From: Corynebacterium aurimucosum
GTDB taxonomy: Bacteria > Actinomycetota > Actinomycetes > Mycobacteriales > Mycobacteriaceae
Assembly: GCF_030408555.1 (NCBI RefSeq)
Contig: NZ_CP047048.1
Span: 1,364,001 to 1,428,000 of the forward strand
Direction: 5' to 3'
Length of the DNA: 64,000 bases
Shown here: piece by piece, positions 28,740-42,549 of the stretch
Layout of the letters: the number at the start of each line of letters is the position of its first letter
Position numbering within the stretch: the stretch's first letter is position 1
The notes under the pieces: model-generated
The model's input: only the letters and a program-made list of their open reading frames with translations
Databases searched by the model: none
What the model was told of the DNA's origin: nothing
Position numbers and translations under genes: made by a program

Positions 28740-30272
28740 ATGGCAAAGACAACAAAGAAGGATGCTCAGCCAGAGGCCAAGGAGACCAAGGACGTGAAGT
28801 CTCAGGTCGAGGAAAAGGCCACTAACAAGTCTTCGAAGGCCCCGTCTAGCAAGAAGACGCGTACTGAGACTGATCTTCTCGGCTCCGTGGAGGTTCCGAG
28901 TGATGCGTACTACGGCGTTCACACGCTGCGCGCTATCGAGAACTTCCAGATTTCCTACGTGACCATCAACACCATCCCGGATTTCATCCGCGGTATGGTG
29001 CAGGTCAAGAAGGCCACCGCGATGGCTAACCGCCGTCTGCACGTCCTTCCTAAGAAGAAAGCAGAGGCAATCATCTGGGCTTGTAACCAGATCCTGGAAG
29101 AAGGCCGCTGCATGGACCAGTTCCCGCTGGATGTCTTCCAGGGCGGTGCTGGTACCTCCCTCAACATGAACACCAACGAGGTTGTAGCCAACCTGGCGCT
29201 CGAGTACCTCGGTGAGGAAAAGGGTTCCTACGACGTCATCAACCCAAACGATGATGTCAACATGTCCCAGTCCACTAATGACGCGTACCCAACCGGCTTC
29301 CGCTTGGGCATCTACTACGCCATGGAGGACCTCATCGAGCGCATCGATGCCCTGCAGGCAGCATTCCACGCCAAGGGCAATGAGTTCGTTGACATCCTGA
29401 AGATGGGCCGCACCCAGCTGCAGGACGCCGTTCCGATGACCCTTGGTGATGAATTCAAGGCCTTTGCGCACAACCTTGCGGAAGAGCAGGCCATCCTGCG
29501 CGACGCCCAGAAGCGTCTGCTGGAGATCAACCTCGGCGCAACCGCTATCGGCACTGGCGTGAACACCCCGGCCGGCTACCGCCACCAGGTCACCGCCGCA
29601 CTGTCCGAGGTCACTGGTCTGGAGATTAAGACCGCCCGCGATCTCATTGAAGCAACCTCTGACTGTGGTGCTTATGTACTGCTGCACTCCACCATCAAGC
29701 GTGCGGCAATGAAGCTGGCCAAGATTTCTAACGACCTGCGCCTGCTGTCTTCTGGTCCGCGCGCGGGCCTGGCAGAGATCAACCTGCCGCCGCGTCAGGC
29801 TGGTTCCTCCATCATGCCGGGTAAGGTTAACCCGGTTATCCCGGAGGTTGTTAACCAGGTCTGCTTCAAGATCTTCGGTAATGACCACGTGGTCACCATG
29901 GCGGCTGAGGCTGGCCAGCTGCAGCTCAACGTCATGGAGCCGGTCATCGGTGAGGCACTGTTCCAGTCCATCCGCATTATGGGCAACGCCGTCGATACCC
30001 TGCGCGAGAAGTGCGTCACGGGCATCACCGCAAACGCTGATGTGTGCCGCGCTTACGTGGAGAACTCCATTGGTATCGTCACTTACCTGAACCCGTTCAT
30101 CGGCCACCACAACGGTGACATGATTGCTAAGGAGTCCCTCAAGACCGGCAAGGGAGTCAAGGACCTAGTTCTGGAGAAGGGCCTGCTCGACGAAGAGACT
30201 CTCAACAAGGTTCTGTCTGTAGAGAACCTCATGCACCCAGAATTCCGCGGTCAGCTCTACATCGACGAATAA
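28740..30272 (+). CDS. aspA: Aspartate ammonia-lyase
   Basis: The protein has 510 residues. It converts aspartate to fumarate and ammonia. The fumarase/aspartase signature [12 protein letters not shown] is complete (Ser in the SS loop), with other conserved blocks [10 protein letters not shown] and TNDAYPTG. The first 40 residues form a lysine-rich extension, also present in C. glutamicum AspA, that precedes the normal enzyme start. AAGGAG lies upstream of the ATG. A strong terminator follows, and dcuA, which can export or import the product, lies beyond it. Confidence 0.96.
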   Translation: MAKTTKKDAQPEAKETKDVKSQVEEKATNKSSKAPSSKKTRTETDLLGSVEVPSDAYYGVHTLRAIENFQISYVTINTIPDFIRGMVQVKKATAMANRRLHVLPKKKAEAIIWACNQILEEGRCMDQFPLDVFQGGAGTSLNMNTNEVVANLALEYLGEEKGSYDVINPNDDVNMSQSTNDAYPTGFRLGIYYAMEDLIERIDALQAAFHAKGNEFVDILKMGRTQLQDAVPMTLGDEFKAFAHNLAEEQAILRDAQKRLLEINLGATAIGTGVNTPAGYRHQVTAALSEVTGLEIKTARDLIEATSDCGAYVLLHSTIKRAAMKLAKISNDLRLLSSGPRAGLAEINLPPRQAGSSIMPGKVNPVIPEVVNQVCFKIFGNDHVVTMAAEAGQLQLNVMEPVIGEALFQSIRIMGNAVDTLREKCVTGITANADVCRAYVENSIGIVTYLNPFIGHHNGDMIAKESLKTGKGVKDLVLEKGLLDEETLNKVLSVENLMHPEFRGQLYIDE

Positions 30273-30318
30273 AGCTGTGCCACAGCACTAGCGTATAGAA
30301 ACGCTGATGCTGCACGCC

Positions 30319-30368
30319 ACGCGCCCGCGCTACCTTCAACGAGGCAGCGCGGGCGCGTCGTTTTCTTT
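30319..30368 (+). terminator. Terminator of aspA
   Basis: ACGCGCCCGCGCT (30319-30331) pairs with AGCGCGGGCGCGT (30346-30358), a 13-bp GC-rich stem with a 14-nt loop, followed by CGTTTTCTTT. Confidence 0.9.
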
Positions 30369-30419
30369 CAGTGGCTGTCCATCTCTCAAGCCCCTCGGCC
30401 CTCCTTCGAGCGAAGGGGG

Positions 30420-30435
30420 TGTGTAAACGGACACA
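30420..30435. promoter_or_regulatory. Possible GlxR/CRP-like site upstream of dcuA
   Basis: TGTGTAAACGGACACA is a 16-bp palindrome with the TGTG...CACA ends of the GlxR consensus, but its fifth position differs from the usual A. It lies about 140 bp before dcuA. The rest of the 30369-30571 interval shows no gene. Confidence 0.35.
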
Positions 30436-30571
30436 ATCGGGCCTGGAATCTCGCTAATGCCACATAAGTAGGGCAGAATAGAGACTGTCAGTTCTCGCGC
30501 CCAGGTCGTGTGCTGACCGTCGCGCGATTCACCCCATACTGCAGATCACCTGCACATATTGGAGTTACATA

Positions 30572-31879
30572 ATGGTTGTTGTGCACATCATTATCGTCCT
30601 CGCGGCGATTTATCTCGGTGCCCGAATTGGTTCGATCGGCATTGGCATGGCCGGCGGCTTGGGTGTCCTGCTTCTCGGCCTGAGCGGCGTTCCCGTTACA
30701 CGCGAAGACATTCCTTTCGATGTCATCGGCATCATCATGACTGTTATCGCGGCCATTGCTGCTATGCAACGCGCCGGCGGCATGGACTATCTGGTCTACC
30801 TCGCCGAGAAATTCCTTCGCAAGAATCCTAAGAAGATCACGTTCTATGCCCCTGTCGTGACCTGGCTTATGACCGTTCTGGCGGGTACCGGCCACACGGC
30901 ATTTTCTACGCTTCCCGTCATCGTTGAGGTGGCCAAGGAAGGCAAGGTTCGCCCATCCCGTCCGCTGTCCATCTCTGTGGTGGCCTCACAAATGGCCATC
31001 TGTGCCTCGCCCATTTCCGCCGCCGTGGTGTTGCTAGCCTCCCTCTTGGAGCCGATGAACGTGGGCTACTTGCAGATCCTCGCTGTGCTCATTCCGGCGA
31101 CATTTCTTTCCATTTTCCCTGCCGCGTGGATTGCCAACCGTTCCGGCGCGGAGCTAGAAGATGATCCCGTATACCAGGAGCGCAAGGCCCAAGGCCTGGT
31201 AAAGATGCCGCAGGGCTCCCACAATTACAGCCCGGTACAGGGCGCTAAGACCTCCGTCATCATCTTCCTCGTTGCCATCGTCATCGTTATGCTGTGGGCC
31301 ACCCTGACATCTTCTCAGGTGGGACTCATCGAAGAGCCGACTCTGCCCCGCAATGAAGCCATCATGACGGTGATGCTCACTGCTGCAACCCTTATCGTGA
31401 TGATCACCAAGATCTCCGCTGGCGACGTACTTAATACGCCAGTGTTCAAGTCGGGCATGTCCGCCTGTATCTGTGTGCTTGGTGTGGCCTGGTTGGGCAC
31501 CACGCTCATTAACCACTACATGGAGGACATTCAGGCCATCTCCGGCTCCGTCATCGAATCCGCCCCTTGGCTGCTGGCCGTCGTGCTCTTCTTTGCTGCG
31601 GCGCTGCTGTACTCGCAAGCCGCGACCACCAAGGCTCTCATGCCGGCGGCTCTGGCCCTCGGCGTCAACCCACTGACCGCTGTGGCTGCCTTCCCTGCGG
31701 TATCCGCTCTGTTCATCCTGCCGACCTACCCGACCCTGTTGGCAGCCGTTGAGATGGATGACACCGGCTCGACGCGCATCGGCAAAGCTGTCTTCAATCA
31801 CCCGTTCATCATCCCCGGCACCGTCAGCATCGCCTTGTCTGTCCTCCTGTGCTACGCCTTCGGTGCGGTCCTGCTTTAG
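30572..31879 (+). CDS. dcuA: Anaerobic C4-dicarboxylate transporter, DcuA type
   Basis: The protein has 435 residues and about 10-12 membrane spans. It is close to E. coli DcuA throughout, with blocks such as LGARIGSIGIGMAGGLGVLL, SPISAAVV, FKSGMSACICVLGVAWLG and the C-terminal LPTYPTLLAAVEMDDTGST. Dcu carriers exchange fumarate, aspartate or malate for succinate in anaerobic fumarate respiration. With aspA upstream, aspartate can be taken up and turned to fumarate. GGAG lies 8 nt before the ATG. Confidence 0.94.
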   Translation: MVVVHIIIVLAAIYLGARIGSIGIGMAGGLGVLLLGLSGVPVTREDIPFDVIGIIMTVIAAIAAMQRAGGMDYLVYLAEKFLRKNPKKITFYAPVVTWLMTVLAGTGHTAFSTLPVIVEVAKEGKVRPSRPLSISVVASQMAICASPISAAVVLLASLLEPMNVGYLQILAVLIPATFLSIFPAAWIANRSGAELEDDPVYQERKAQGLVKMPQGSHNYSPVQGAKTSVIIFLVAIVIVMLWATLTSSQVGLIEEPTLPRNEAIMTVMLTAATLIVMITKISAGDVLNTPVFKSGMSACICVLGVAWLGTTLINHYMEDIQAISGSVIESAPWLLAVVLFFAAALLYSQAATTKALMPAALALGVNPLTAVAAFPAVSALFILPTYPTLLAAVEMDDTGSTRIGKAVFNHPFIIPGTVSIALSVLLCYAFGAVLL

Positions 31880-31941
31880 CATCATCGAGAAATTATCTAA
31901 TGTTGCTCAAGAGGCTTCTTTAGAGCGCTAAGCTGGTGGGC

Positions 31942-33609
31942 ATGACTACGCAACCTTCTGATGTTGACATTGCCCAAGCCCACCAGCTCGAACCCATCAC
32001 AGATATTGCCGCCCGCGCTGGAATCCCAGCGCCCGCCCTCATCCCTTATGGGCAGAACAAAGCCAAGGTGGATATCACCCAGGTTGGGGATGCCCCCGCC
32101 GATGGCAAGCTGGTACTCGTCACTGGCGTCTCTCCGACACCAGCCGGCGAGGGAAAGTCCACCGTACTTATCGGTTTGACCGATGCCCTCACACAGCTTG
32201 GTAAGAAGGCAATCGTCGCGCTTCGCGAACCTTCTCAAGGCCCCGTCATGGGTATCAAGGGCGGCGCTGCGGGCGGCGGCTACTCGCAGGTTGTGCCGAT
32301 GGAGGATATCAACCTTCATTTCACCGGTGACTTCCACGCTATCGCCGCGGCCACCACCACCTTGGCCGCCATCATCGATAACCACATCCACCAAGGCAAC
32401 GCCCTCAACATCGATCCGCGCCGCATCACCTGGCAGCGCTGTGTTGACGTCAATGACCGCGCTCTGCGCAACGTCGTCACCGGTCTTGGCGGCCCAGCGC
32501 ACGGAGTGCCGGGGGAGACCGGGTTCACCATTACTGCGGCGTCGGAAATCATGGCCATCCTCGGTCTCGCTACCGATTTGGCAGACCTGAAGAAACGCCT
32601 CGGTGATATCACTGTGGGCTACACCTATGACCAGCAGCCGGTAACCGCCCGCGACTTGGGCGCAGAGGGCGCACTCACCGCCCTGATGCGCGATGCGCTG
32701 AACCCCAACCTAGTCCAGACCCTGGGCGGTACGCCGGCTTTCGTCCACGGCGGTCCTTTCGCCAACATCGCTCATGGCTGCAACACACTGTTGGCCACCC
32801 AAACTGCTATGCGCTTCGGCGATATCGTCCTCACGGAAGCAGGTTTCGGGGCGGACCTCGGTGGCGAGAAATTCATGGACATCAAGTCCCGCTTTGGTGA
32901 GCTTGATGTCGCTGGCGCGGTCGTCGTGGCAACGATCCGCTCCCAGAAGTACAACGGCGGGCAGCCGCGCGAGGAGCTCACCACGGAGAACCTGGAAGCC
33001 CTGAAGAAGGGCGTGGTCAACCTCGAGCGCCACGTGGAGAACCTGCGAAAGTTCGGGCTTCAGCCAGTGGTCGCTCTCAACCTCTTTGGGAGCGATACCG
33101 AGGCCGAGCGCGAGTTCATGCGTCAGTGGGCGGCCGACTTCGACGTGGCTCTTGAAGAAGCAGAGGTGTGGGCGAAGGGTGGTGCAGGGGCGACTGCGCT
33201 GGCTGAGCGCCTTCTGGACAACCTCTCCCAAGGCTCCTCCCGCCAGCTCTACGACCCCGCTGAAGGAATTGAGAGCTCCATCGACACTATCGCCAAGGAA
33301 ATCTACCGCGCCGAGCGGGTGGAGTATTCTTCCAGGGCTCTCAAGGACTTGAAGTACATCAAGGACAATGGTTGGGAGCAGTTCCCAGTCGTCATTTCCA
33401 AGACCCAGTACTCCTTCTCGGATGATCCGAGCCAGCTCGGCGCTCCGGAAGGCCACGTCCTCCACGTCCGCGAACTGCAGCCGCGCACCGGCGCTGGTTT
33501 CATCGTTGCCCTAACCGGTGACGTCATGACCATGCCGGGCCTGCCAAAGAAGCCCGCAGCGAACAACATCGATGTAGCCGCTGACGGTTCCATCTCTGGG
33601 TTGTTCTAA
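31942..33609 (+). CDS. fhs: Formate-tetrahydrofolate ligase
   Basis: The protein has 555 residues. It makes 10-formyl-THF from formate, ATP and THF. The ATP loop is TPAGEGKS (66-73) and the signature GIKGGAAGGGYSQVVPME is intact. The ATG at 31942 was chosen over the GTG at 31936 because TAAGCT ends 7 nt upstream. The gene lies 62 bp after dcuA; formate use would suit low-oxygen growth with that neighbour. Confidence 0.96.
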   Translation: MTTQPSDVDIAQAHQLEPITDIAARAGIPAPALIPYGQNKAKVDITQVGDAPADGKLVLVTGVSPTPAGEGKSTVLIGLTDALTQLGKKAIVALREPSQGPVMGIKGGAAGGGYSQVVPMEDINLHFTGDFHAIAAATTTLAAIIDNHIHQGNALNIDPRRITWQRCVDVNDRALRNVVTGLGGPAHGVPGETGFTITAASEIMAILGLATDLADLKKRLGDITVGYTYDQQPVTARDLGAEGALTALMRDALNPNLVQTLGGTPAFVHGGPFANIAHGCNTLLATQTAMRFGDIVLTEAGFGADLGGEKFMDIKSRFGELDVAGAVVVATIRSQKYNGGQPREELTTENLEALKKGVVNLERHVENLRKFGLQPVVALNLFGSDTEAEREFMRQWAADFDVALEEAEVWAKGGAGATALAERLLDNLSQGSSRQLYDPAEGIESSIDTIAKEIYRAERVEYSSRALKDLKYIKDNGWEQFPVVISKTQYSFSDDPSQLGAPEGHVLHVRELQPRTGAGFIVALTGDVMTMPGLPKKPAANNIDVAADGSISGLF

Positions 33610-33639
33610 GCCGCGGCAGGGTCTACGCAGCGCGACGGT

Positions 33640-34443
33640 CTACGAGGCCTGGTCGGGCCACCCGGGATACTCGGGTGGCGTACCTCCAAAAGCCGGGCAG
33701 AGGTCTTGGAACGAGCACCAACCACACAGCTTTGACGTCTTCGGCCTGAAATCTCCGGCCTTGCCATCGCCTTCGATTTTGGCCCAGAGCTCGCCTAGGT
33801 CACGCTCGAAGTACTCGAGCTCTTCTGGCCCAGGCGTGAGGAACATTGAATCCAAGACCTTGAGGTACATCAGCCGCAGCTGCGTGGGGATGGTGCCGAG
33901 AAGCCGCCAGTACACCAGCGCGTAGAAATTCATTTGGAATTGCGCGTCCTGGGAATACCGGGGAAGCGGCTTCTTTCCCGTCTTATAGTCCACCACGCGC
34001 ACCTCGCCAGTGGGGGCAACGTCTACGCGGTCGATGAACCCACGGACAGGCACACCGTTTGGCAAGACGGTATCGACGTACATCTCGCACTCGTGGGCGT
34101 CGAAACCTTGGGGGTTTTCCATCTGGAAATAGCCCTTGATGAGCTGGCGTGCTTCGACGAAGAAATCCAGCTCCTCGGGCTCGGGTACCAATTCACGCAG
34201 CTCCGGATCGGAGTCGAGCATCACCGCCCATTCCGGCTTGATCATCTTCACCGCGGCCGGGTACTCACGTTGCTCACGGGGTAGCTGGTGCATCTTCTCC
34301 AGCACAGCGTGGACCAGCGTTCCCTTGACCTGGGCTTTTGTCTTAGGTTCAGGCAGCTTGTCAATGGCCCGGAAGCGATAGAGCAGAGGGCATTGCTTGT
34401 AATCGGAGGCACGGGAAGGGGAGAGGGCTAGTCTTTTCGGCAT
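33640..34443 (-). CDS. RecB-family nuclease with iron-sulfur cysteines (Cas4/AddB-like)
   Basis: The protein has 267 residues. The PD-(D/E)XK motifs are GFIDRVD and VVDYKTGK in the centre. Cys18 together with Cys240, Cys243 and Cys249 (LCGWCSFQDLC) form the usual four-Cys [4Fe-4S] site. It resembles Rv2119, which lies at the same place beside hisG/trmI in M. tuberculosis. A DNA exonuclease role in repair is likely, but the partner helicase is not here. GAGGA precedes the ATG at 34443. Confidence 0.88.
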   Translation of the reverse strand: MPKRLALSPSRASDYKQCPLLYRFRAIDKLPEPKTKAQVKGTLVHAVLEKMHQLPREQREYPAAVKMIKPEWAVMLDSDPELRELVPEPEELDFFVEARQLIKGYFQMENPQGFDAHECEMYVDTVLPNGVPVRGFIDRVDVAPTGEVRVVDYKTGKKPLPRYSQDAQFQMNFYALVYWRLLGTIPTQLRLMYLKVLDSMFLTPGPEELEYFERDLGELWAKIEGDGKAGDFRPKTSKLCGWCSFQDLCPAFGGTPPEYPGWPDQAS

Positions 34444-34519
34444 AATGTTCCTCAGCCTAGCGCATAGGCAACCTCGTTCCCGCCCGCATCTCCCGACGGT
34501 CCGTGGCAAGCTAGTAGGC

Positions 34520-35782
34520 ATGAGCACTACGCAAGATTTTCTCGATTTCATCGCCGCCAGTCCCTCCTCTTATCACGCGGCTGAGGAGGTAGCGCGCGCA
34601 CTCGTTGATGCGGGTTTTAGCCGCCAAGACGAGTCTGCCGAATGGTCGGCTGCACCAGGCGGTCACGTCATGGTCCGGGGAGGTGCGGTCATGGCATGGT
34701 TCGTCCCCGAAGGTGCTAGCCCGGAGTCGGGTTTCCGGATTATCGGCTCCCATACTGATTCGCCCGGTCTTGCTCTCAAGCCCACTCCGGATTTCGATTC
34801 CGCTGGATGGCAGCAAGTAGCCGTGGAAGTTTATGGCGGAGTCCTTCTCCACAGCTGGTTTGATCGCGAGCTCACCGTCGGTGGTCAAGTCGTCCTGCGT
34901 GATGGCACCCGCCACTTGGTCAACACCGGCCCGCTGCTTCGTCTTCCCTCGCTGGCGATTCACCTCTACCGCAAGGATGAGTTCAAGCCGGATCGCCAGC
35001 GCCACATGCAGCCAGTGCTCTCCGTGGGCACTCCGGAAACGTCGGTGATGGGGGTCGTCGGCAAGCAGCTGGGCGTCGCCCCGGAAGATATAGCTTCCTT
35101 CAACCTCATTACCGCCGATGCCCAGCGCGGTGAGGTCTTTGGCGCCGGCGAAAAGCTCATCGCTGCTGGACGCATGGATAACCTCTCTTCCGTCCACGCC
35201 TCTCTGAGGGCTCTTCTCGCCGCCGCGCACAACGCCGATACCATGGAGCACAAGGACATCCTCGTCATGGCGGCCTTCGATCACGAGGAGGTGGGCTCCT
35301 CCTCGCGTTATGGCGCGGGTGGCCCGATTCTGGGTGATATTTTGACCCGCACCGCACGGGCGCTCGGGGCGAACGAGGAGCAGCGCTTCCAGATGTTCAC
35401 GCGCTCCAGTTGCGTGTCTGCCGATGCCGCCCACTCTGTACACCCCAACTACGCCGACAAGCACGATCCCACGCACCACCCGATCATCGGCCAGGGAACT
35501 GTAACCAAGATTAACGGCAACCAGCGCTACGCCTCCGACGCTCACACCGTGGCCCTGTGGGAATCCGCCTGCCGCCGTGCGGACGTTCCGGTCCAGCGAT
35601 TCGTGGGAAATAACGACGTGCCCTGTGGCTCCACCATCGGACCGATTTCCGCCACCCGTTTGGGCATCCCCACCGTCGACGTGGGAGTCCCAATGCTGTC
35701 CATGCACTCGGCCCGCGAGCTGGTGGGCGAGCGCGACCAACTATGGCTTGGTAACGCCCTTGAGGCATACTTGGTGGGTTAA
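34520..35782 (+). CDS. M18 family aminopeptidase
   Basis: The protein has 420 residues from the ATG at 34520. M18 enzymes are large cytoplasmic zinc aminopeptidases that release N-terminal Asp/Glu or neutral residues. Metal and catalytic blocks: IIGSHTDSPGL (His/Asp), AAFDHEEVGSSS (Glu-Glu) and the final SMHSARE with its His. The full family length is present. It is divergent from the RecB-like gene. Confidence 0.93.
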   Translation: MSTTQDFLDFIAASPSSYHAAEEVARALVDAGFSRQDESAEWSAAPGGHVMVRGGAVMAWFVPEGASPESGFRIIGSHTDSPGLALKPTPDFDSAGWQQVAVEVYGGVLLHSWFDRELTVGGQVVLRDGTRHLVNTGPLLRLPSLAIHLYRKDEFKPDRQRHMQPVLSVGTPETSVMGVVGKQLGVAPEDIASFNLITADAQRGEVFGAGEKLIAAGRMDNLSSVHASLRALLAAAHNADTMEHKDILVMAAFDHEEVGSSSRYGAGGPILGDILTRTARALGANEEQRFQMFTRSSCVSADAAHSVHPNYADKHDPTHHPIIGQGTVTKINGNQRYASDAHTVALWESACRRADVPVQRFVGNNDVPCGSTIGPISATRLGIPTVDVGVPMLSMHSARELVGERDQLWLGNALEAYLVG

Positions 35783-35820
35783 TCCTTGCCACCTTCAACT
35801 ATGTGAAAGGTTCCCACGCC

Positions 35821-39817
<3,997 letters not shown>

Positions 39818-39852
39818 CGCAGCATTCTCCACTCGCGAAAGGAGCTCTCACC

Positions 39853-40044
39853 ATGAGCGGACAGCAGTCCCAGATTAATGCCGGTGGCGGTAACGGGCAG
39901 GGAGGTGATTCCTCGGAATTCGATGCCGGACAAGTCAGCATCAACAGCGCGGGTACCGATGATCTTCTCGATGAGATTGACGGCCTCCTGGAATCCAACG
40001 CCGAGGAGTTTGTGCGCTCCTACGTCCAAAAGGGCGGCGAATAA
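39853..40044 (+). CDS. pup: Prokaryotic ubiquitin-like protein Pup
   Basis: The protein has 63 residues, disordered and rich in Gly, Gln and Asp. The second half is the helix that binds the ARC coiled coil ([20 protein letters not shown]), and it ends in GGE. The C-terminal Glu is ready for ligation; in mycobacteria a Gln must be deamidated first. GGAG precedes the ATG. It lies 2 bp from pafA. Confidence 0.96.
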   Translation: MSGQQSQINAGGGNGQGGDSSEFDAGQVSINSAGTDDLLDEIDGLLESNAEEFVRSYVQKGGE

Positions 40045-40046
40045 AG

Positions 40047-41474
40047 GTGGAGCAGCCCTCCGGTAGCGCCCCCGTTTATGCACGGCGGATTATGGGCATC
40101 GAAACCGAGTACGGCATCACTGCGAGCGCAAGCGATGGACAGCGGGTGATGTCCCCGGATGAGATCGCCCGCGTACTTTTCCGGCCCATCGTGTCGACGT
40201 ACTCCTCCTCGAATATCTTTAGCCCCAACGCCTCCCGCCTCTACCTCGACGTCGGCTCCCACCCGGAGATCGCTACCGCCGAGTGCGATAGCCTGAGCCA
40301 GCTCATTGCCTATGAGCGCGCCGGCGATGCCATGGTCAACCGCATGGCCGTGCAGGCGGAGGAAGCCCTAGCGGACGAGGGGGAGAAGCGCGCCGTCTAT
40401 CTGTTCAAGAACAACGTCGATTCTGCGGGCAATTCCTACGGCTGCCACGAGAACTACCTCATCGGCCGCCACGTGGTGCTCAAGGACCTCGGCAAAGCTC
40501 TCCTGCCATTCATGATCACCCGGCAGCTCATCTGTGGCGCGGGGATGATTAGACCTGCTAAGGGTGAGGAACCGGCGCGTTTCGTGCTCTCACAGCGTGC
40601 CGACCAAGTCTGGGAAGGTGTGTCCTCCGCGACGACTCGCTCGCGGCCCATCATCAATACCCGCGATGAACCACACGGGGATTCGAAGCGTTTCCGTCGC
40701 ATGCACGTTATCGTCGGCGACTCCAATATGGCTGAGCCCACGATGGCCGTCAAAGTTGGCTCCACGCTGCTCATGCTGGAGATGCTGGAGGCCGGTTTTG
40801 AGGTGCCGAACCTCTCGGTTCTCGAACCTATTCAACACATCCGCGCCATCGCGCTCGACCCGACCGGTCGCACCCAGCTCCCGCTTGAGGGAGGCGGCAG
40901 CACCACCGCGCTCGCCGTGCAGCAAGAGCTCTGTACCGCCGCTGAGCGTTGGCTGGAACACCGCGAGGACACAGGCACGCCAACGGCTGAGCTGGCCCGT
41001 GTCGTGGACTTGTGGAAGCGCACCCTCCAGGCCATTGAGACTCAGGATTTCTCCGGTGTTGACCGCGAGATCGACTGGGTCATCAAGCGCAGCCTGCTAA
41101 ACCGCTACCGCGAGCGCCTGGGCGGGGATTGGTCGCACCCCAAGCTGGCACAGATTGACCTGACCTACCACGACATCCGTCCCGGCCGTGGCCTCTACAG
41201 CGTATTGGAGCAGCGCGGCATGGTGAAGCGCTGGATCGACGATGCTGCAATCGATGCTGCCGTCGACACCGCCCCGCGAACCACCCGTGCCAAGCTGCGC
41301 GGGGAGTTTCTCGCTGTTGCCCGCGAGCTCGATGCCGCGGTAACGGTGGATTGGACGCGGATGAAGGTCAACCGGCCTGAGCCAATGACCGAGGAATTCT
41401 CCGACCCCTTTGTGTCCGAGGACCCGCGCCTAGATGGGTTGTTAGACTACATGCGTTCGCACCCAGGCTCGTAG
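40047..41474 (+). CDS. pafA: Pup-protein ligase
   Basis: The protein has 475 residues. It attaches the C-terminal Glu of Pup to lysines of target proteins using ATP. The glutamine-synthetase-like core has MGIETEYGI, FKNNVDSAGNSYGCHENY and NTRDEPHGDSKRFRRMHVI. It lacks the long Dop loop. The start is set at the GTG at 40047, 2 bp after the pup stop; the ATG at 40092 is an alternative. No prcB/prcA separate pup and pafA. Confidence 0.95.
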   Translation: MEQPSGSAPVYARRIMGIETEYGITASASDGQRVMSPDEIARVLFRPIVSTYSSSNIFSPNASRLYLDVGSHPEIATAECDSLSQLIAYERAGDAMVNRMAVQAEEALADEGEKRAVYLFKNNVDSAGNSYGCHENYLIGRHVVLKDLGKALLPFMITRQLICGAGMIRPAKGEEPARFVLSQRADQVWEGVSSATTRSRPIINTRDEPHGDSKRFRRMHVIVGDSNMAEPTMAVKVGSTLLMLEMLEAGFEVPNLSVLEPIQHIRAIALDPTGRTQLPLEGGGSTTALAVQQELCTAAERWLEHREDTGTPTAELARVVDLWKRTLQAIETQDFSGVDREIDWVIKRSLLNRYRERLGGDWSHPKLAQIDLTYHDIRPGRGLYSVLEQRGMVKRWIDDAAIDAAVDTAPRTTRAKLRGEFLAVARELDAAVTVDWTRMKVNRPEPMTEEFSDPFVSEDPRLDGLLDYMRSHPGS

Positions 41475-41505
41475 AGCCGTAGAGCTGATCAAGGAACCTG
41501 CCACT

Positions 41506-42549
41506 ATGCCTTCAGCAGATCGCACTGCAGCCCGGACGCCGGTCAGAGACCGCGCTATCGAAAGGCTCACCAACCTCACCTTTGCGCTGCATGGCGCCGC
41601 GCACCAAGGCGGGGTTCCTGACCGCAGCGCAGCCTGGATTCGCAGCCACGTCGAGGGCTACCAGTCTCGCAGCGACGAGGCTTTTCAGAAACAACTTTCC
41701 CGCGACATTGTGACCCTGCAGCGCGCTGGTGTTCCGGTAGTGCATAGCAGTGGGGCAGAAGGTTCGCTGTACCGGCTCGATCCCGAAAGCTACCAGCTAC
41801 CTCCCGTCGATTTCACGCCACAGGAGGCCATGGTGTTGGGCGTAGCCGGCGGCATTGGCACACCGGGAGGCTTAAGCGATTTCAGCTTGTCCGCGTGGAC
41901 CAAGCTGGCTGCCTCGGGCGCCTCCCGCGACTTGAGCGGAGCGCCCGTCTACACCGCTGTCAACGACGTGACCAGGCTGAGTCCAGAGCTCGTCACCGCG
42001 GTGATTACCGCCGTGCGTGCAGGGCTGCGCATATCCTTTGATTATTACGCTACGCCCTCTGCCGAAGCAGTTCGCCGCCACATGGATCCATGGGGGCTGG
42101 TCAACCACCGCGATCGCGTCTACCTTGTCGGCTGGGACGTGGACCGCCAGGCACCTCGGACTTTCCGTGCCACCCGCGTGGATAACGTCAAGCGTTCGCG
42201 TCATGCAGCCACGCACCTCGAGCCCACCGCACCACTGCAAGATCTCGTTGTGGAGGCACTAGACCGTGGCGATACCGTGGACGCTCTCCTTGACGTACCA
42301 GAGGGGCAAGCTGTCGAGCTTGTCGACGCCGGACGCAGGCGCGAGGACAACCTCGTAGAACTCACCGCCGTGCGGCGGGATTGGCTGGTGCGCACCGCTG
42401 CTGGTTATGCACCAGATGTTGTGGTGATCGAACCGCCAGAAGTGCGTGCCGACATCATCGCACTCTTAAATGTCGGTGGGAACGATACAGCGACAACGGC
42501 AACCACGGTTAAGACCACGGAGTTTAGGGAGGAGGCCCGCCATGGCTGA
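41506..42549 (+). CDS. pafB: WYL-domain regulator PafB
   Basis: The protein has 347 residues. An N-terminal winged helix (about 10-90) is followed by a WYL domain with ISFDYYATP and MDPWGLVNHRDRVYLVGWD, and a C-terminal WCX part. PafB and PafC together activate the LexA/RecA-independent DNA-damage response in mycobacteria. It overlaps pafC by 8 nt, suggesting equal production of both subunits. Confidence 0.93.
   Translation: MPSADRTAARTPVRDRAIERLTNLTFALHGAAHQGGVPDRSAAWIRSHVEGYQSRSDEAFQKQLSRDIVTLQRAGVPVVHSSGAEGSLYRLDPESYQLPPVDFTPQEAMVLGVAGGIGTPGGLSDFSLSAWTKLAASGASRDLSGAPVYTAVNDVTRLSPELVTAVITAVRAGLRISFDYYATPSAEAVRRHMDPWGLVNHRDRVYLVGWDVDRQAPRTFRATRVDNVKRSRHAATHLEPTAPLQDLVVEALDRGDTVDALLDVPEGQAVELVDAGRRREDNLVELTAVRRDWLVRTAAGYAPDVVVIEPPEVRADIIALLNVGGNDTATTATTVKTTEFREEARHG

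Noticed and set aside
28731..30110. 459-codon open frame on the minus strand
   Set aside because: Antisense to aspA; no recognisable motif.
33640..34443. Cas4 of a CRISPR system
   Set aside because: The nuclease has Cas4-like motifs, but no repeats or other cas genes occur in the window and its place matches the chromosomal Rv2119.
34511..35740. 409-codon open frame on the minus strand
   Set aside because: Antisense to the M18 aminopeptidase.
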